Of a stretch of 64,000 bases of DNA, positions 37,834 through 47,018 are shown in pieces. A program made the translations under genes and the position numbers. The stretch covers positions 1-64,000 of the forward strand of contig FAON01000001.1 in NCBI GenBank assembly GCA_001485605.1, in the 5' to 3' direction. The notes beneath the pieces were generated by a model that ran no database searches, was not told where the DNA came from, and worked only from the letters and a program-made list of their open reading frames with translations. Position 1 is the first letter of the stretch, and every line of letters starts with the position of its first letter. This stretch comes from Candidatus Kryptobacter tengchongensis. Its GTDB lineage: Bacteria; Bacteroidota; Ignavibacteria; Kryptoniales; Kryptoniaceae.

Positions 37834-39223
37834 ACCTCATTTTGGAGGTTTTTCGGAGGTTTATGAAAAGAAAAATAAGTGATGTGATCGCAACAAAGCC
37901 AGAAATCCCAAAAAGATATAACATAATCTGTGTTAAAATTTGAGCCGAACTGGATAAATAAAAAGGAACAAGCATCGGGATAACCCTTGAAAAAACGGCG
38001 ATGTTTCCTAAAATAAATGTTATAAAAACAATTTTAGTGTTTGCAATTTTACTTTTGTGCATAAACCCAGGCAACATTCTCTGCGCCATTCCAAGTATTA
38101 AAAGGGTGATGAAACCAGCAAGGAAAGAATGTCTTGTGGGATCATCGCCATAGTGAACAGGTAGATCAAACAATAAGAGCACCCTTGCAAGTGCGTCAAG
38201 AAATAATCCGATCATAAGCCATATATAAGCCGAATAAATTAAAAACTCAAATCTTCCAAACTCACCATAATCCGAATAACCCTTTCTTGGTTTTTTCTCT
38301 TGGTTAACTTCATTTTCAAATCCATCTCTTCTCCAAAATGGTGATTTTGAAAGTGCCTCATTAGGTAGAAAAATTCTTTGAATTATTCCAGATGATAAAA
38401 GCAACAAAACGACAGTTAAATCAACAAGTAGAGCGGTGAAATTAAAGTCAATGGGTAAAGTTATCATTTGAGTTGGCATGGAGATGAACTCGTGAAATAG
38501 AACAATTACGAGATAAAGATAGCCGATATATTTTAGCGATTTTGAGGGTGGCTTCAAATGAATGTAGAGCGGGAAATTTAAAATTGAAAAAGCAAATGAA
38601 ATTGGGAAAAGCACAAAACTTACAAAAAGATTTACGCTCCATTTATTCCACATTATCCACTCATATCTATCAAGAAAAATTGAGGAAACCTGAACAAGCG
38701 AATAAATTATCCAGCCCAAGATGAATAATATGAAAAATGGTTTTACTATTTCAAAGCCCCTCTTTTTAAAATCAGGCGCTTTTAAGAATGTTTTGGTAAG
38801 AACAGAAACATAAAAGATTAAGCCAGCAAACTCAATAATATTTCCAATGTTTGCAAGATGTTTAAAAATAACTTTGATTTTCTCATCGTCAAAGTAGGGA
38901 CTCCAGAACTCAAAATTTGTCCTGATCAAAAGTCCAGTGACAGTGAAATAAAGAATAAATTTCAATGTGCCTCTTCTCTCAATTGGGACACTTGCCATTC
39001 TCGGCAGGAAATGTAAACTAACCCCAATTATAAAAAGCCCTGTCCATCCGATAAGTTGGAGATGTCCGTGCGTTTGAATCCATATATCAAGTGCCCTTGG
39101 CAAACCCATATTGAATCCAATCTGCATTGCAATATGAGCGCCGATCATAAACCCACCCAATATGGCAATTCCAAGTGACCACCAAATAAAGCCACTTTCA
39201 AATTCTTGATGTATTTGCTTCAC
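37832..39223 (-). CDS. nnrS: NnrS family protein
   Basis: This 463-residue protein with about twelve membrane helices contains the NnrS core THGHLQLIGWTGLFIIGVSLHFLPRM (shortened here to its GHLQLIGW and LHFLPRM parts). NnrS is a heme- and copper-containing membrane protein that protects against nitric oxide stress and is commonly controlled by NO-responsive Crp/Fnr regulators. A second histidine-rich segment (DPTRHSFLAGF) is also typical. It lies 13 bp after a related membrane gene and two genes after the hemerythrin gene, with a regulator pseudogene directly behind it. Confidence 0.88.
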   Translation of the reverse strand: MKQIHQEFESGFIWWSLGIAILGGFMIGAHIAMQIGFNMGLPRALDIWIQTHGHLQLIGWTGLFIIGVSLHFLPRMASVPIERRGTLKFILYFTVTGLLIRTNFEFWSPYFDDEKIKVIFKHLANIGNIIEFAGLIFYVSVLTKTFLKAPDFKKRGFEIVKPFFILFILGWIIYSLVQVSSIFLDRYEWIMWNKWSVNLFVSFVLFPISFAFSILNFPLYIHLKPPSKSLKYIGYLYLVIVLFHEFISMPTQMITLPIDFNFTALLVDLTVVLLLLSSGIIQRIFLPNEALSKSPFWRRDGFENEVNQEKKPRKGYSDYGEFGRFEFLIYSAYIWLMIGLFLDALARVLLLFDLPVHYGDDPTRHSFLAGFITLLILGMAQRMLPGFMHKSKIANTKIVFITFILGNIAVFSRVIPMLVPFYLSSSAQILTQIMLYLFGISGFVAITSLIFLFINLRKTSKMR

Positions 39224-39236
39224 ATCAAAGTGATTT

Positions 39237-40346
39237 TTATTTGAAACTTCTCAAGACACTTAAAATATAAAGTATGAAAAAAATGAAATGTAAAGTTCCA
39301 GTTATCCATCCAGCCCAACTCCATAACTCAACAGAGACCGTGACGAATAAATCTGTAAAAACTCGTACAATTGTCATTAGTTGAAAAAGATAGAACAAGA
39401 TCCTTGAAGGAATCCTTTTGGGCATCTTTGCAAGCGTTGAACTCAAAACAATTGGCGCATGGGATAAGATCATCGTAAATATAAATCCCAATCCAATTGA
39501 ATGAAAAACAACATCTTTTGCAACTGCTTGAATTTGGTTCCATAAGATTATAGAGATACTCGCAAATATAAGCCAGAGGTATGCAACTATTAAAGTTTCT
39601 CTTGCAAACTTATGCAACGCCCCTTGTGCGAGAGCAAAACCTTTAACATAAACAATTATCACAGAGTCGTTATAAATCAATCCGATGGAGACAAAAAGTA
39701 GGATGATCCCAACAATTTGAACTGGTATAAGATAAAACAGTGAATTAATAATTGAGATGCCAAGATAAACTATTAAACTTAAATAAAGAACTTTTGCTGA
39801 TGTTCTGTTGAAACCAAGTGTTAATTCTATTCTTTCAGCTCCTATTACAGCAATTGCAAATGAAAATCCGGCAAGTGCGGATTCAATGCTTCCTGCAAGT
39901 CCGTCATGTGAGAGTAGGGCAATTGAAAGAGCAACATAGGAGAGGAATTCAATAAGTGGATTCAAAAGATGTTTAAATGTTTTGTAGGCAATGAATCTGT
40001 GGATTCCCCAGCCAAGAAGTGCTACGATGTTAAGAATTTTGAACAGAGGAAAATCAATGTGAATTAAAGCGGAGGATATTCCCCAGATGTATGGTGTCCA
40101 GATAAGCCATTTGACGGGCAAAGCAAACATTCGCTCAAAAATTATCAGTGTCCCAAGAAACGCACCAATCATAAGGTTTCCGTGTGGGGGCAAAAATTCA
40201 GGTATTGAGGGTAAAATAAAACCACGGGTCAATGCAATTCTCCAAATTCCTATCAGGATAGCAAAAACAAAAGAAAAAATCCCAATTAGCATTGACCCTT
40301 TTAAAATTCGTTGAATTCTTTTTGAATTATTTGAAGCAAAACTCAT
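39237..40346 (-). CDS. Polytopic membrane protein, NnrS-neighbour type
   Basis: This 369-residue, about ten-helix protein is of unassigned function. The block PPHGNLMIGAFLGTLIIFERM (residues 53-73 region, read as HGNLMIGAFLG) echoes the THGHLQLIGW block of NnrS, and a second histidine segment (HSIGLGFIFTMILSHAPI) lies near residue 283, so it may be a distant relative that also binds heme. It starts four bases after the hemerythrin gene ends and is followed by nnrS, so the three are surely cotranscribed. A role in NO or oxygen handling is inferred from this context. Confidence 0.8.
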   Translation of the reverse strand: MSFASNNSKRIQRILKGSMLIGIFSFVFAILIGIWRIALTRGFILPSIPEFLPPHGNLMIGAFLGTLIIFERMFALPVKWLIWTPYIWGISSALIHIDFPLFKILNIVALLGWGIHRFIAYKTFKHLLNPLIEFLSYVALSIALLSHDGLAGSIESALAGFSFAIAVIGAERIELTLGFNRTSAKVLYLSLIVYLGISIINSLFYLIPVQIVGIILLFVSIGLIYNDSVIIVYVKGFALAQGALHKFARETLIVAYLWLIFASISIILWNQIQAVAKDVVFHSIGLGFIFTMILSHAPIVLSSTLAKMPKRIPSRILFYLFQLMTIVRVFTDLFVTVSVELWSWAGWITGTLHFIFFILYILSVLRSFK

Positions 40347-40350
40347 AAGG

Positions 40351-41133
40351 TTAACTTTTCTTTGTTATTTTGACACTCCATATAGTTGGACCTGTAATTG
40401 TATATTCCCATTCAAATTTTATTTCTTTTTCAGCTTGGAATTGATAATACAAAGGTTTAGGGTCATGGTCGTTCACAAGGATGAGGCTTTCGGATGGATT
40501 TAATTTGTTAAATTCTTCAAGTATAAAATCATGTCTTTGAACTGGTGGGATATCCCGCACATCAAGTATTTTTGAATTTCCGAAAAATTCACTTTTTATT
40601 TCGTCAAGTATCCTGTGAAATTCTTCATGTTTCCCCTTGCCAATCTCATTCAATTCAAATTCCTCAAACTTCTCAAATAATTCTTTTTGTTTTTGAAGTG
40701 AAAGATGCATATCCGCTATGACAAATAAAACATTATTTTCTTTATAAATGTGTTGTTCAAGGAGATTGACATAGCCTTTTATTGCTTCCGATATCTTCAT
40801 AAGTGCTGAATTGTTATGAGTCGTTTTATAATTTTGTGCCGATTCCCTGATTATTTTAATGTAGTTCCGACCGAGTTCATGTTCAGTTAACATTACCTCA
40901 ATTGGTCCCCCTTCCCTTGGGATACCAGCTTTTTCAAGTTCTGGGAAAAGCATATTCTCTTCTTTTGCGTGATGGCATCTGTCGGCAAAAACCGAGAAAA
41001 ACTCGGTTAATTTTTCAATTTTTTCAATATCTGCTATGTTTTCTTTTTCAATTTTGCTTCTGCATATATCAAGCAAAAACAAAGCCAAGCGAATTGCCCG
41101 ATGTTCTTTTTTAAGTTGCTCTGTTGCTGTCAT
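40351..41133 (-). CDS. Hemerythrin HHE domain protein with C-terminal DUF2249
   Basis: The 260-residue cytoplasmic protein has an N-terminal hemerythrin-type four-helix bundle. Its iron ligands are expected from KKEHRAIR, HHAKEENMLF, TEHELGRNY and LEQHIYKENNVLF (the H...HxxxE...H...HxxxE pattern). Residues about 190-258 (LDVRDIPPVQRH...LILVNDHDPKPLYYQF) form a DUF2249 domain. This pairing is common in denitrifiers and NO-stress operons; the diiron site may bind or repair after NO. It is first in the operon and has a perfect Fnr/Dnr-type box 51 bp upstream of its start. No Shine-Dalgarno sequence is evident. Confidence 0.92.
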   Translation of the reverse strand: MTATEQLKKEHRAIRLALFLLDICRSKIEKENIADIEKIEKLTEFFSVFADRCHHAKEENMLFPELEKAGIPREGGPIEVMLTEHELGRNYIKIIRESAQNYKTTHNNSALMKISEAIKGYVNLLEQHIYKENNVLFVIADMHLSLQKQKELFEKFEEFELNEIGKGKHEEFHRILDEIKSEFFGNSKILDVRDIPPVQRHDFILEEFNKLNPSESLILVNDHDPKPLYYQFQAEKEIKFEWEYTITGPTIWSVKITKKS

Positions 41134-41155
41134 GATGAAAATTTCTTTTTGTTTA

Positions 41156-41161
41156 AATTTA
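41156..41161 (-). promoter_or_regulatory. -10 element of the hemerythrin-nnrS operon
   Basis: On the minus strand this reads TAAATT, beginning 23 bases after the Fnr/Dnr-type box. A class II activated promoter (box centred at -41.5) would place the -10 hexamer 22 bases after the box. Confidence 0.5.
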
Positions 41162-41184
41162 AAAAAATCGCTGTTCGGGAAACA

Positions 41185-41198
41185 TTGATTTAAATCAA
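41185..41198. promoter_or_regulatory. Fnr/Dnr-type operator
   Basis: TTGAT-TTAA-ATCAA is a perfect, fully symmetric match to the Fnr/Dnr/NnrR consensus TTGAT-N4-ATCAA. It sits between the divergent hemerythrin operon and the S46 peptidase gene, at the class II activation position for the hemerythrin promoter. The linked regulator gene is a pseudogene, so a trans-acting paralogue would have to use it. Confidence 0.82.
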
Positions 41199-41300
41199 GG
41201 ATTTTGACGCCACCTGTAAAGACTTGAAATTTAAATTATTTCGTATTAATTTAACTTTGATTTTGATCTTTCTTTGCAAAAATAAAATTTCGAGGAAAAA

Positions 41301-43475
41301 ATGCTCAAATACTTTAAAAGCCACCTTATACTTTTCCCATTTCTTGTCATTTTATTTCTCACAGGCTGTTCAACCTACCAAGCGACAAAACCTGATTATC
41401 TCGCTTACCTTGACACTGTAACTGCAGGGCAATTTGATAATGGCAAAATGTGGACATTTGATTATCCTCCAATTGATTATTTTAAAAAGACATACAATTT
41501 TACTCCGACATCTGATTGGTTTGAAAGAGCACGGCTTTCTGCGCTCAGACTTCCTGGGTGTTCAGCATCTTTTGTCTCTGAAGATGGACTTGTTATGACC
41601 AACCATCATTGCGCAAGAGGAGCTCTTGATGCGGTTAATCGCGAGGGTGAAAATTTACCCGAAACAGGTTTTTACGCTGCTACGCTTGAAGAAGAAAGGA
41701 AAATTCCCAATCATTATGTTGATCAGTTAATTCATATTGAGGATGTAACTGACGAAGTTCAAAAAGCGTTTGAAGAGGGCAAAACTGATGAAGAAAGGGT
41801 TGCAAATAGGGACAGAAAAATAAGAGAGATACAGCAAAGATACTATGAGAGTTTTAAAAGGCTTAACCCAGATGATTCAATTGTCGTCAGCGTTGTGACA
41901 TTTTACAATGGCGGTAAATATTCAGCTTATGTTTACAAAAGATACACCGATGTCAGGCTTGTTTATGCTCCTGAGACAAGCGTTGCTTACTTTGGTGGGG
42001 ATCCAGATAACTTTACATACCCAAGATATGACCTTGATGTTGCGTTTTTCAGGGTTTATAAAAATGGCAAGCCATTGAAGACAAATTATTATTTCCCGTT
42101 TAGCAAAACAGGAGTAAAAGAAGGTGATGTTGTTTTTGTAATTGGAAATCCAGGTAGAACAAATCGCTTACTTACTGTTGCACAACTTGAGTTTTTCAGA
42201 GATGTAAGCTATCCTTACACTTTGTCAATGCTTGATAATCTTGTTAAAATTTACAGCGATTTTATTGCAAAGCATCCGGATAAAAAATTAAAGTACCAAA
42301 CTCGTTTATTTAGTTTCTCAAACTCTCAGAAAGCGTATACCGGCAGACTTGCAGGTCTTAGAGATCCATACCTTATGGCAAGGAAACGTGATTTTGAGAA
42401 AAAATTTAAAAATGCTGTTTTAAATAATCCCCAGCTCAAGGCGAAATATAGCGATCTTTGGGGTGAAATTGCTAAGTATCAAGTTGAAAAAAGGAAATTA
42501 TTCCCTGAACTTCAAGCATATAATTTTGTTGGACCTGCTAGAAGCGTTTATTTCAGAATTGCGAATGATCTTGTTGAATATGCTGAGCAGATGAAGCTTC
42601 CCGAGGAGAAAAGGGCGGAATCTTACAAGGGCGAACGCCTTAAAACGACAAAAGCAAGAATTTTCCCACAGGAGATAGAGCCAGAGCTTGAAAAGGCGAT
42701 ACTTGTTTATCAACTTAGTTATATGAAATCTGTCTTTGGCGATAGAAATCAGGCGTTTAATGAGCTTTTGAAAGGTCAATCACCCGAGACAGCGGTTGAT
42801 AACTTGCTTTCGGCGACGATTCTTGCTGATAAAGAAAAAGTTACCGCTCTTCTTGAAGGAAATCCGGATGATATTTTAAAATCAAATGACCCATTTATTT
42901 CGTTCGTCGTTAAAACGAGGAAACAAGCTCAGGAGATAAGAGATAAATATAACTCCATTAGCTCAAAGGAGTCAGCAAAGCTTCAATTGCTTGGCAGGGC
43001 GATATTTGATGTATATGGGACAACAATTCCACCTGATGCAACATTTACCTTGAGAATAGCAGATGGAGTTGTGAAAAGTTATGAATACAATGGAACAATT
43101 GCTCCACCGGTTACAACATTTTATGGGCTGTACGATAGACATTATTCATTTAATTCAACTGAAAGAACAGATTGGCAACTGCCCGAAAGATGGAAAAACC
43201 CACCTTCAACATTTGATTTAAGCACACCACTTAACTTTGTCGCAACAAATGACATAATTGGTGGAAATTCTGGAAGCCCAGTAGTCAATAAAGATCTTGA
43301 AGTTGTAGGATTAATTTTTGATGGGAATATTGAGAGTTTACCGGGTGATTTCATCTATGTAGATGAAAAGAACAGGGCTGTTGCAGTTGATGTGCGTGGA
43401 ATAATTGAAGCATTGAAGCATATTTATAATGCAGATAGATTAGTTGATGAACTTCAATATGGAAGGATCAAATAG
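41301..43475 (+). CDS. S46 family dipeptidyl-peptidase, lipoprotein
   Basis: The 724-residue serine peptidase of the DPP7/DPP11 family removes dipeptides in the periplasm or at the surface, feeding amino-acid growth. A lipobox (FLTGC, C23) suggests it is lipid-anchored. The catalytic histidine lies in MTNHHC (residues 99-104) and the serine is S657 in GGNSGSP; SEDGLVMTNHH is diagnostic of the family. GAGG precedes the ATG. S46 peptidases are concentrated in Bacteroidota and relatives. It shares its upstream region, including the Fnr-type box, with the divergent hemerythrin operon. Confidence 0.94.
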   Translation: MLKYFKSHLILFPFLVILFLTGCSTYQATKPDYLAYLDTVTAGQFDNGKMWTFDYPPIDYFKKTYNFTPTSDWFERARLSALRLPGCSASFVSEDGLVMTNHHCARGALDAVNREGENLPETGFYAATLEEERKIPNHYVDQLIHIEDVTDEVQKAFEEGKTDEERVANRDRKIREIQQRYYESFKRLNPDDSIVVSVVTFYNGGKYSAYVYKRYTDVRLVYAPETSVAYFGGDPDNFTYPRYDLDVAFFRVYKNGKPLKTNYYFPFSKTGVKEGDVVFVIGNPGRTNRLLTVAQLEFFRDVSYPYTLSMLDNLVKIYSDFIAKHPDKKLKYQTRLFSFSNSQKAYTGRLAGLRDPYLMARKRDFEKKFKNAVLNNPQLKAKYSDLWGEIAKYQVEKRKLFPELQAYNFVGPARSVYFRIANDLVEYAEQMKLPEEKRAESYKGERLKTTKARIFPQEIEPELEKAILVYQLSYMKSVFGDRNQAFNELLKGQSPETAVDNLLSATILADKEKVTALLEGNPDDILKSNDPFISFVVKTRKQAQEIRDKYNSISSKESAKLQLLGRAIFDVYGTTIPPDATFTLRIADGVVKSYEYNGTIAPPVTTFYGLYDRHYSFNSTERTDWQLPERWKNPPSTFDLSTPLNFVATNDIIGGNSGSPVVNKDLEVVGLIFDGNIESLPGDFIYVDEKNRAVAVDVRGIIEALKHIYNADRLVDELQYGRIK

Positions 43476-43510
43476 ATAAGCTTTAATTGTGGTGATTTGT
43501 TTGGCATTTT

Positions 43511-43539
43511 TTAGATTTGATGAGAAAACCCACTATATT
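43511..43539 (+). promoter_or_regulatory. Possible promoter of the symporter gene
   Basis: TTAGAT and TATATT are separated by 17 bases, about 120 bp before the symporter. The -35 is weak; the TATATTT match is the main support. Confidence 0.35.
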
Positions 43540-43598
43540 TTAGTGCCTGCTTTTAAGACCAAGGTTGATATCTGATTGAAAACAAGCTTTAAATGATT

Positions 43599-43624
43599 CC
43601 CCCTCTTCAGGGATGAAGAGGGGG
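43599..43624. repeat. Strong 10-bp stem-loop without T-run
   Basis: CCCCCTCTTC and GAAGAGGGGG enclose AGGGAT between the S46 and symporter genes. No T-run follows on either strand. The following GGTGTTCAAAA resembles the GGTGAGTTGAAAA that follows a G-run in the repeat cluster at 1-327. Confidence 0.6.
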
Positions 43625-43662
43625 TGTTCAAAAATTTTATTTCAAATTAAAAATTTCCCATT

Positions 43663-45198
43663 ATGTTTTTTAAAAAGCCGATCCCGATTCATACAAAAAT
43701 AATTATCGCTTTGATCCTCGGTGCAATTTTCGGGGTTATTTTCAGTGTTGATACTCATAAGTTGAAAATAATAACGAGAACGGATAAGGGTGAGGTTAAA
43801 AGCATAGTTGAAAGATGGGAAAAGGCTGAGTTTATTCTGCACGATTCCAAAAAAGAATTTACATCTGATGATCAAAGCAAGATAATTAAATTTTTTCGTG
43901 ATTTGCCAAAATCTGAAAAATCAAATGTGGTTTTGATCTTTTATAAAAAGTCATCAAATAATCAATTTCGGGAAACGCAGTTGATAAAGTTTGAGAATAT
44001 CATTGATGTCCAAAAGGTTAAAACCATTGCGATAGAGATAAAACCAATTGGGACAATTTTTGTTCGCTTGCTAAGTTTTCTTGCGATCCCGCTTGTGATA
44101 GCTTCACTTATAGTTGGTTCAGCAAGTTTGGGTGATATTAGAAAAGTTGGAAGAATTGGGGGTAAAACGCTTGGTTATTATATCATTACCACATCGCTTG
44201 CGATTACAATCGGGCTTATTTCAGCTAATTTGATTAAACCTGGAGAGAAAATTTCTGCAGATATAAGAGATAGAATTGCTTCTGAATATCAAGCGGATGT
44301 CTCGGAGAAAATACAGCAGGAGCTCGGGGTTGATGTAATTGATTTTTTAGTCAACATTGTCCCGACAAACCCGATAAACGCGATGGCAAATGGGAATATG
44401 CTTCAAATTGTTTTCTTTGCAGTTATATTTGGTCTTACTTTAACTATGATTGATAACAGCAAATCTGAATCTGTTATTAGATTTTTTGATGGTGTGAGCG
44501 ATACAATGATAAAAATGGTTGACCTTGTGATGAAGATAGCACCGTATGGGGTTTTTGCTTTGATTTCAGCGACTGTTGCGGAGTTTGGATTCGGGATTCT
44601 ATCAACATTGTTGTGGTACATTGTCACGGTTTTGATTGGATTGTTAATTCATTTGCTTGGTGTTTATTCATTTGCTGTAAAATTTCTTGGGAAAATGAAT
44701 CCGTTGAAATTTTTCAAAGGGATGAGAGATGCTCAAATAATTGCGTTCAGCACAAGTTCAAGTGCTGCCACTTTGCCAGTTAATTTTGAATGCACCGAAA
44801 GAAATCTTGGCGTTCCAAAACAAATTACAAGTTTTGTCCTCCCACTTGGTGCGACAATAAACATGGATGGAACTGCGCTTTATCAGGGAGTCGCTTCTGT
44901 CTTCATAGCACAGGTTTATGGGTTTAATCTTGATATAACCCAACAACTTACAATTGTTCTCACTGCAACGCTTGCTTCAATTGGGACTGCTCCTGTCCCT
45001 GGAGTTGGTATAATCATGCTTGTTATGATTTTAAAAGCAATTCATATACCGGCGGAGGGGATTGCGCTTATTCTCGGTGTCGACAGAATTCTTGATATGT
45101 GTCGGACTGTGGTAAATATCACCGGTGACGCAACAGCTGCGGTCATCGTTGCGAGGAGCGAGGGGTTAATGAAAAACGACGAGAAAAATGAGGTTTAA
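43663..45198 (+). CDS. Dicarboxylate/amino acid:cation symporter with extra loop domain
   Basis: This 511-residue member of the DAACS (GltP/DctA) family imports glutamate, aspartate or C4-dicarboxylates with Na+ or H+. HP1 (SSSAATLPV) and the NMDGTALYQG segment bind substrate and ions. Between the first membrane helix (about 11-29) and the second (about 129 on) lie about 90 hydrophilic residues (31-122), where the family usually has a short loop. The insertion looks like a small alpha/beta domain facing outward. The gene overlaps the next one by 11 bp. Confidence 0.92.
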   Translation: MFFKKPIPIHTKIIIALILGAIFGVIFSVDTHKLKIITRTDKGEVKSIVERWEKAEFILHDSKKEFTSDDQSKIIKFFRDLPKSEKSNVVLIFYKKSSNNQFRETQLIKFENIIDVQKVKTIAIEIKPIGTIFVRLLSFLAIPLVIASLIVGSASLGDIRKVGRIGGKTLGYYIITTSLAITIGLISANLIKPGEKISADIRDRIASEYQADVSEKIQQELGVDVIDFLVNIVPTNPINAMANGNMLQIVFFAVIFGLTLTMIDNSKSESVIRFFDGVSDTMIKMVDLVMKIAPYGVFALISATVAEFGFGILSTLLWYIVTVLIGLLIHLLGVYSFAVKFLGKMNPLKFFKGMRDAQIIAFSTSSSAATLPVNFECTERNLGVPKQITSFVLPLGATINMDGTALYQGVASVFIAQVYGFNLDITQQLTIVLTATLASIGTAPVPGVGIIMLVMILKAIHIPAEGIALILGVDRILDMCRTVVNITGDATAAVIVARSEGLMKNDEKNEV

Positions 45199-46303
45199 AA
45201 GTTTAATGGGAATTACATTGGTTAAATCTCTAATTTTAATTTTTTCATTCTTGTTTTACGGAATTAGCCCTGAATCATATGTTTATCGCTATGATGTTCA
45301 ACACAGTGGAGTTTACCGTGGTGAAAAGTTTCCAACACTTAATAAGTTGAAATGGAAATTTAAAACAAACGGGACAATTTACTCAACCCCAGCTATTGCT
45401 GAAATGAGCGTTTTCTTTGGCTCAAATGATGGAAATTTTTACAGCATTGATTTTAAAACAGGAAGATTAAAATGGAAATTTAAAACAGGTAATACAATTG
45501 AGACATCACCAGTGTATTTTGACGGCAAAATTTACTTTGGTTCAAATGATAAATACTTTTACTGTCTTGATGCGAAAACCGGGAAAATGCTATGGAGATT
45601 TAAAGTTGAGGGTTGGCTTATGAGTTCACCAATAATTGTTGATGATATTGTCTATTTTGGTTCAGGTGAAGGAGTTCTTTATGCGGTTTCAGCTCTAAAT
45701 GGAAATCTCATTTGGAAATTTCAGGCACAAAAGGCGATTTATTCCTCTCCTGCCTATTACGATGGGAAGATTTACTTTGGTTCGCTTGATAAGAATTTTT
45801 ATGCGGTTGATTCAAAAACTGGAAAACTTGTTTGGGTGGTTCCAACTGGTGGAATGATAAATGCTTCCCCTGTAATTTCTTCAGGGATTGTTTTTTTTGG
45901 TTCCCATGATGGGAATTTATATGCTGTTGATTCAAAAGCTGGATGGATCAGGTGGAAATTTCAAACACGAGGTCAACTTACTCAAACCCCAGCAGTTGAT
46001 GGTAAAGCTGTTTATTTTAGTTCCGCTGATGGCATACTTTATATTGTGTCATTAGATGGGAAGCTTATTTGGAAAATAGCGCTTGATGCAGTTTCAATAT
46101 GGAGCCCACCGATTGTGAGCGGTGATTATATTTATGTTTGTGTGAATACATCAACCTATTCAGGTGTTTATAAATTTAATCGGATGACCGGGAAAATGGA
46201 GTCAGCATTTGATTTAGGACATCGGGCATTTGCTTCGCCGGTAATTGCTTATGGTGTTTTGTTTGTTGGGGCAAAGGATGGATATTTGTATGCAATTGAG
46301 TAA
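45188..46303 (+). CDS. PQQ-like beta-propeller repeat protein
   Basis: The 371-residue protein has an N-terminal hydrophobic anchor or signal (about 8-26) and seven or eight blades of the pattern KWKFKTGNTIETSP...GKIYFGSNDKYFYCLDAKTG (two short pieces of each blade). These are PQQ-type propeller repeats as in BamB and quinoprotein dehydrogenases, but no cofactor-binding or dehydrogenase residues were recognised, so a scaffolding or binding role is more likely than catalysis. It overlaps the symporter gene end by 11 bp, so the two may be co-translated. Confidence 0.88.
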   Translation: MRFKSLMGITLVKSLILIFSFLFYGISPESYVYRYDVQHSGVYRGEKFPTLNKLKWKFKTNGTIYSTPAIAEMSVFFGSNDGNFYSIDFKTGRLKWKFKTGNTIETSPVYFDGKIYFGSNDKYFYCLDAKTGKMLWRFKVEGWLMSSPIIVDDIVYFGSGEGVLYAVSALNGNLIWKFQAQKAIYSSPAYYDGKIYFGSLDKNFYAVDSKTGKLVWVVPTGGMINASPVISSGIVFFGSHDGNLYAVDSKAGWIRWKFQTRGQLTQTPAVDGKAVYFSSADGILYIVSLDGKLIWKIALDAVSIWSPPIVSGDYIYVCVNTSTYSGVYKFNRMTGKMESAFDLGHRAFASPVIAYGVLFVGAKDGYLYAIE

Positions 46304-46353
46304 TTCTTTATCTTGTTAAGGCAAAAAAATTAAAAACGAAATTTTAATCACTA

Positions 46354-47007
46354 TTGATAGCGCTTTTTGCTGGCATAATTTTCGGAGTTATCATCTCAGT
46401 GCCAATTGGACCGATAAATCTTACGATTTTGACGAAGGGAATGAGAGATGGTTTTAAACCTGCTTTTTGGACAGGTGTGGGTTCTGCGACAATGGAGTTT
46501 TTATATTGCCTTCTCGCGATGTTTGGTATGGGTGCATTGGTTGAGCATTCACTTGGAAATATAATCGTTCAGATTTTCGCATTCTTGATTCTTTTCATCT
46601 TTGGATTTCGTAATCTTATAGTTCATCCGAAGAAGATTTATAACGGTGAGTTTGCACTTAATAATGGAAATGGTAAGCTCAATTTCATCAAGAAACATCA
46701 CATTCATAACACCTTCCTTGTTGGAGCGGTATTATATGCTTTGAATCCAACATTTATAATTTTCTGGATAACCATCGCAGGTTTTGTTCAATCAACAAGC
46801 TTGATTGGAAATTCACTTGACAACTTTTTATTCGCACTTGGGGTTGGGCTTGGGGTTGTGCTTTGGTTTTATTTGTTGCTAAAGTTTGTTCATAACATCA
46901 TTGAGTTCAGAACAAAAACAGTTGCTCGCTTTCATCGCATTTCAGGAATAATCATACTTGGCTTTGCTTTTTATCTTGCTTTTGAAATTCTGAAAAAATT
47001 AATATAA
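46354..47007 (+). CDS. LysE/RhtB family transporter
   Basis: The 217-residue, six-helix protein has the LysE-type start SVPIGPINLTILTKGMRDG (conserved Pro-Ile-Gly-Pro) and should export amino acids or derivatives. The only start in frame is TTG 46354, because a stop lies just upstream, and no Shine-Dalgarno sequence is seen. It is 50 bp after the propeller gene and 11 bp before ogt. The substrate cannot be told from the sequence. Confidence 0.85.
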   Translation: MIALFAGIIFGVIISVPIGPINLTILTKGMRDGFKPAFWTGVGSATMEFLYCLLAMFGMGALVEHSLGNIIVQIFAFLILFIFGFRNLIVHPKKIYNGEFALNNGNGKLNFIKKHHIHNTFLVGAVLYALNPTFIIFWITIAGFVQSTSLIGNSLDNFLFALGVGLGVVLWFYLLLKFVHNIIEFRTKTVARFHRISGIIILGFAFYLAFEILKKLI

Positions 47008-47018
47008 AAAAGGGGGAT

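Noticed and set aside
43599-43624. Intrinsic terminator of the S46 gene
   Set aside because: The stem is strong but no T-run follows on either strand, so it is listed as a stem-loop only.
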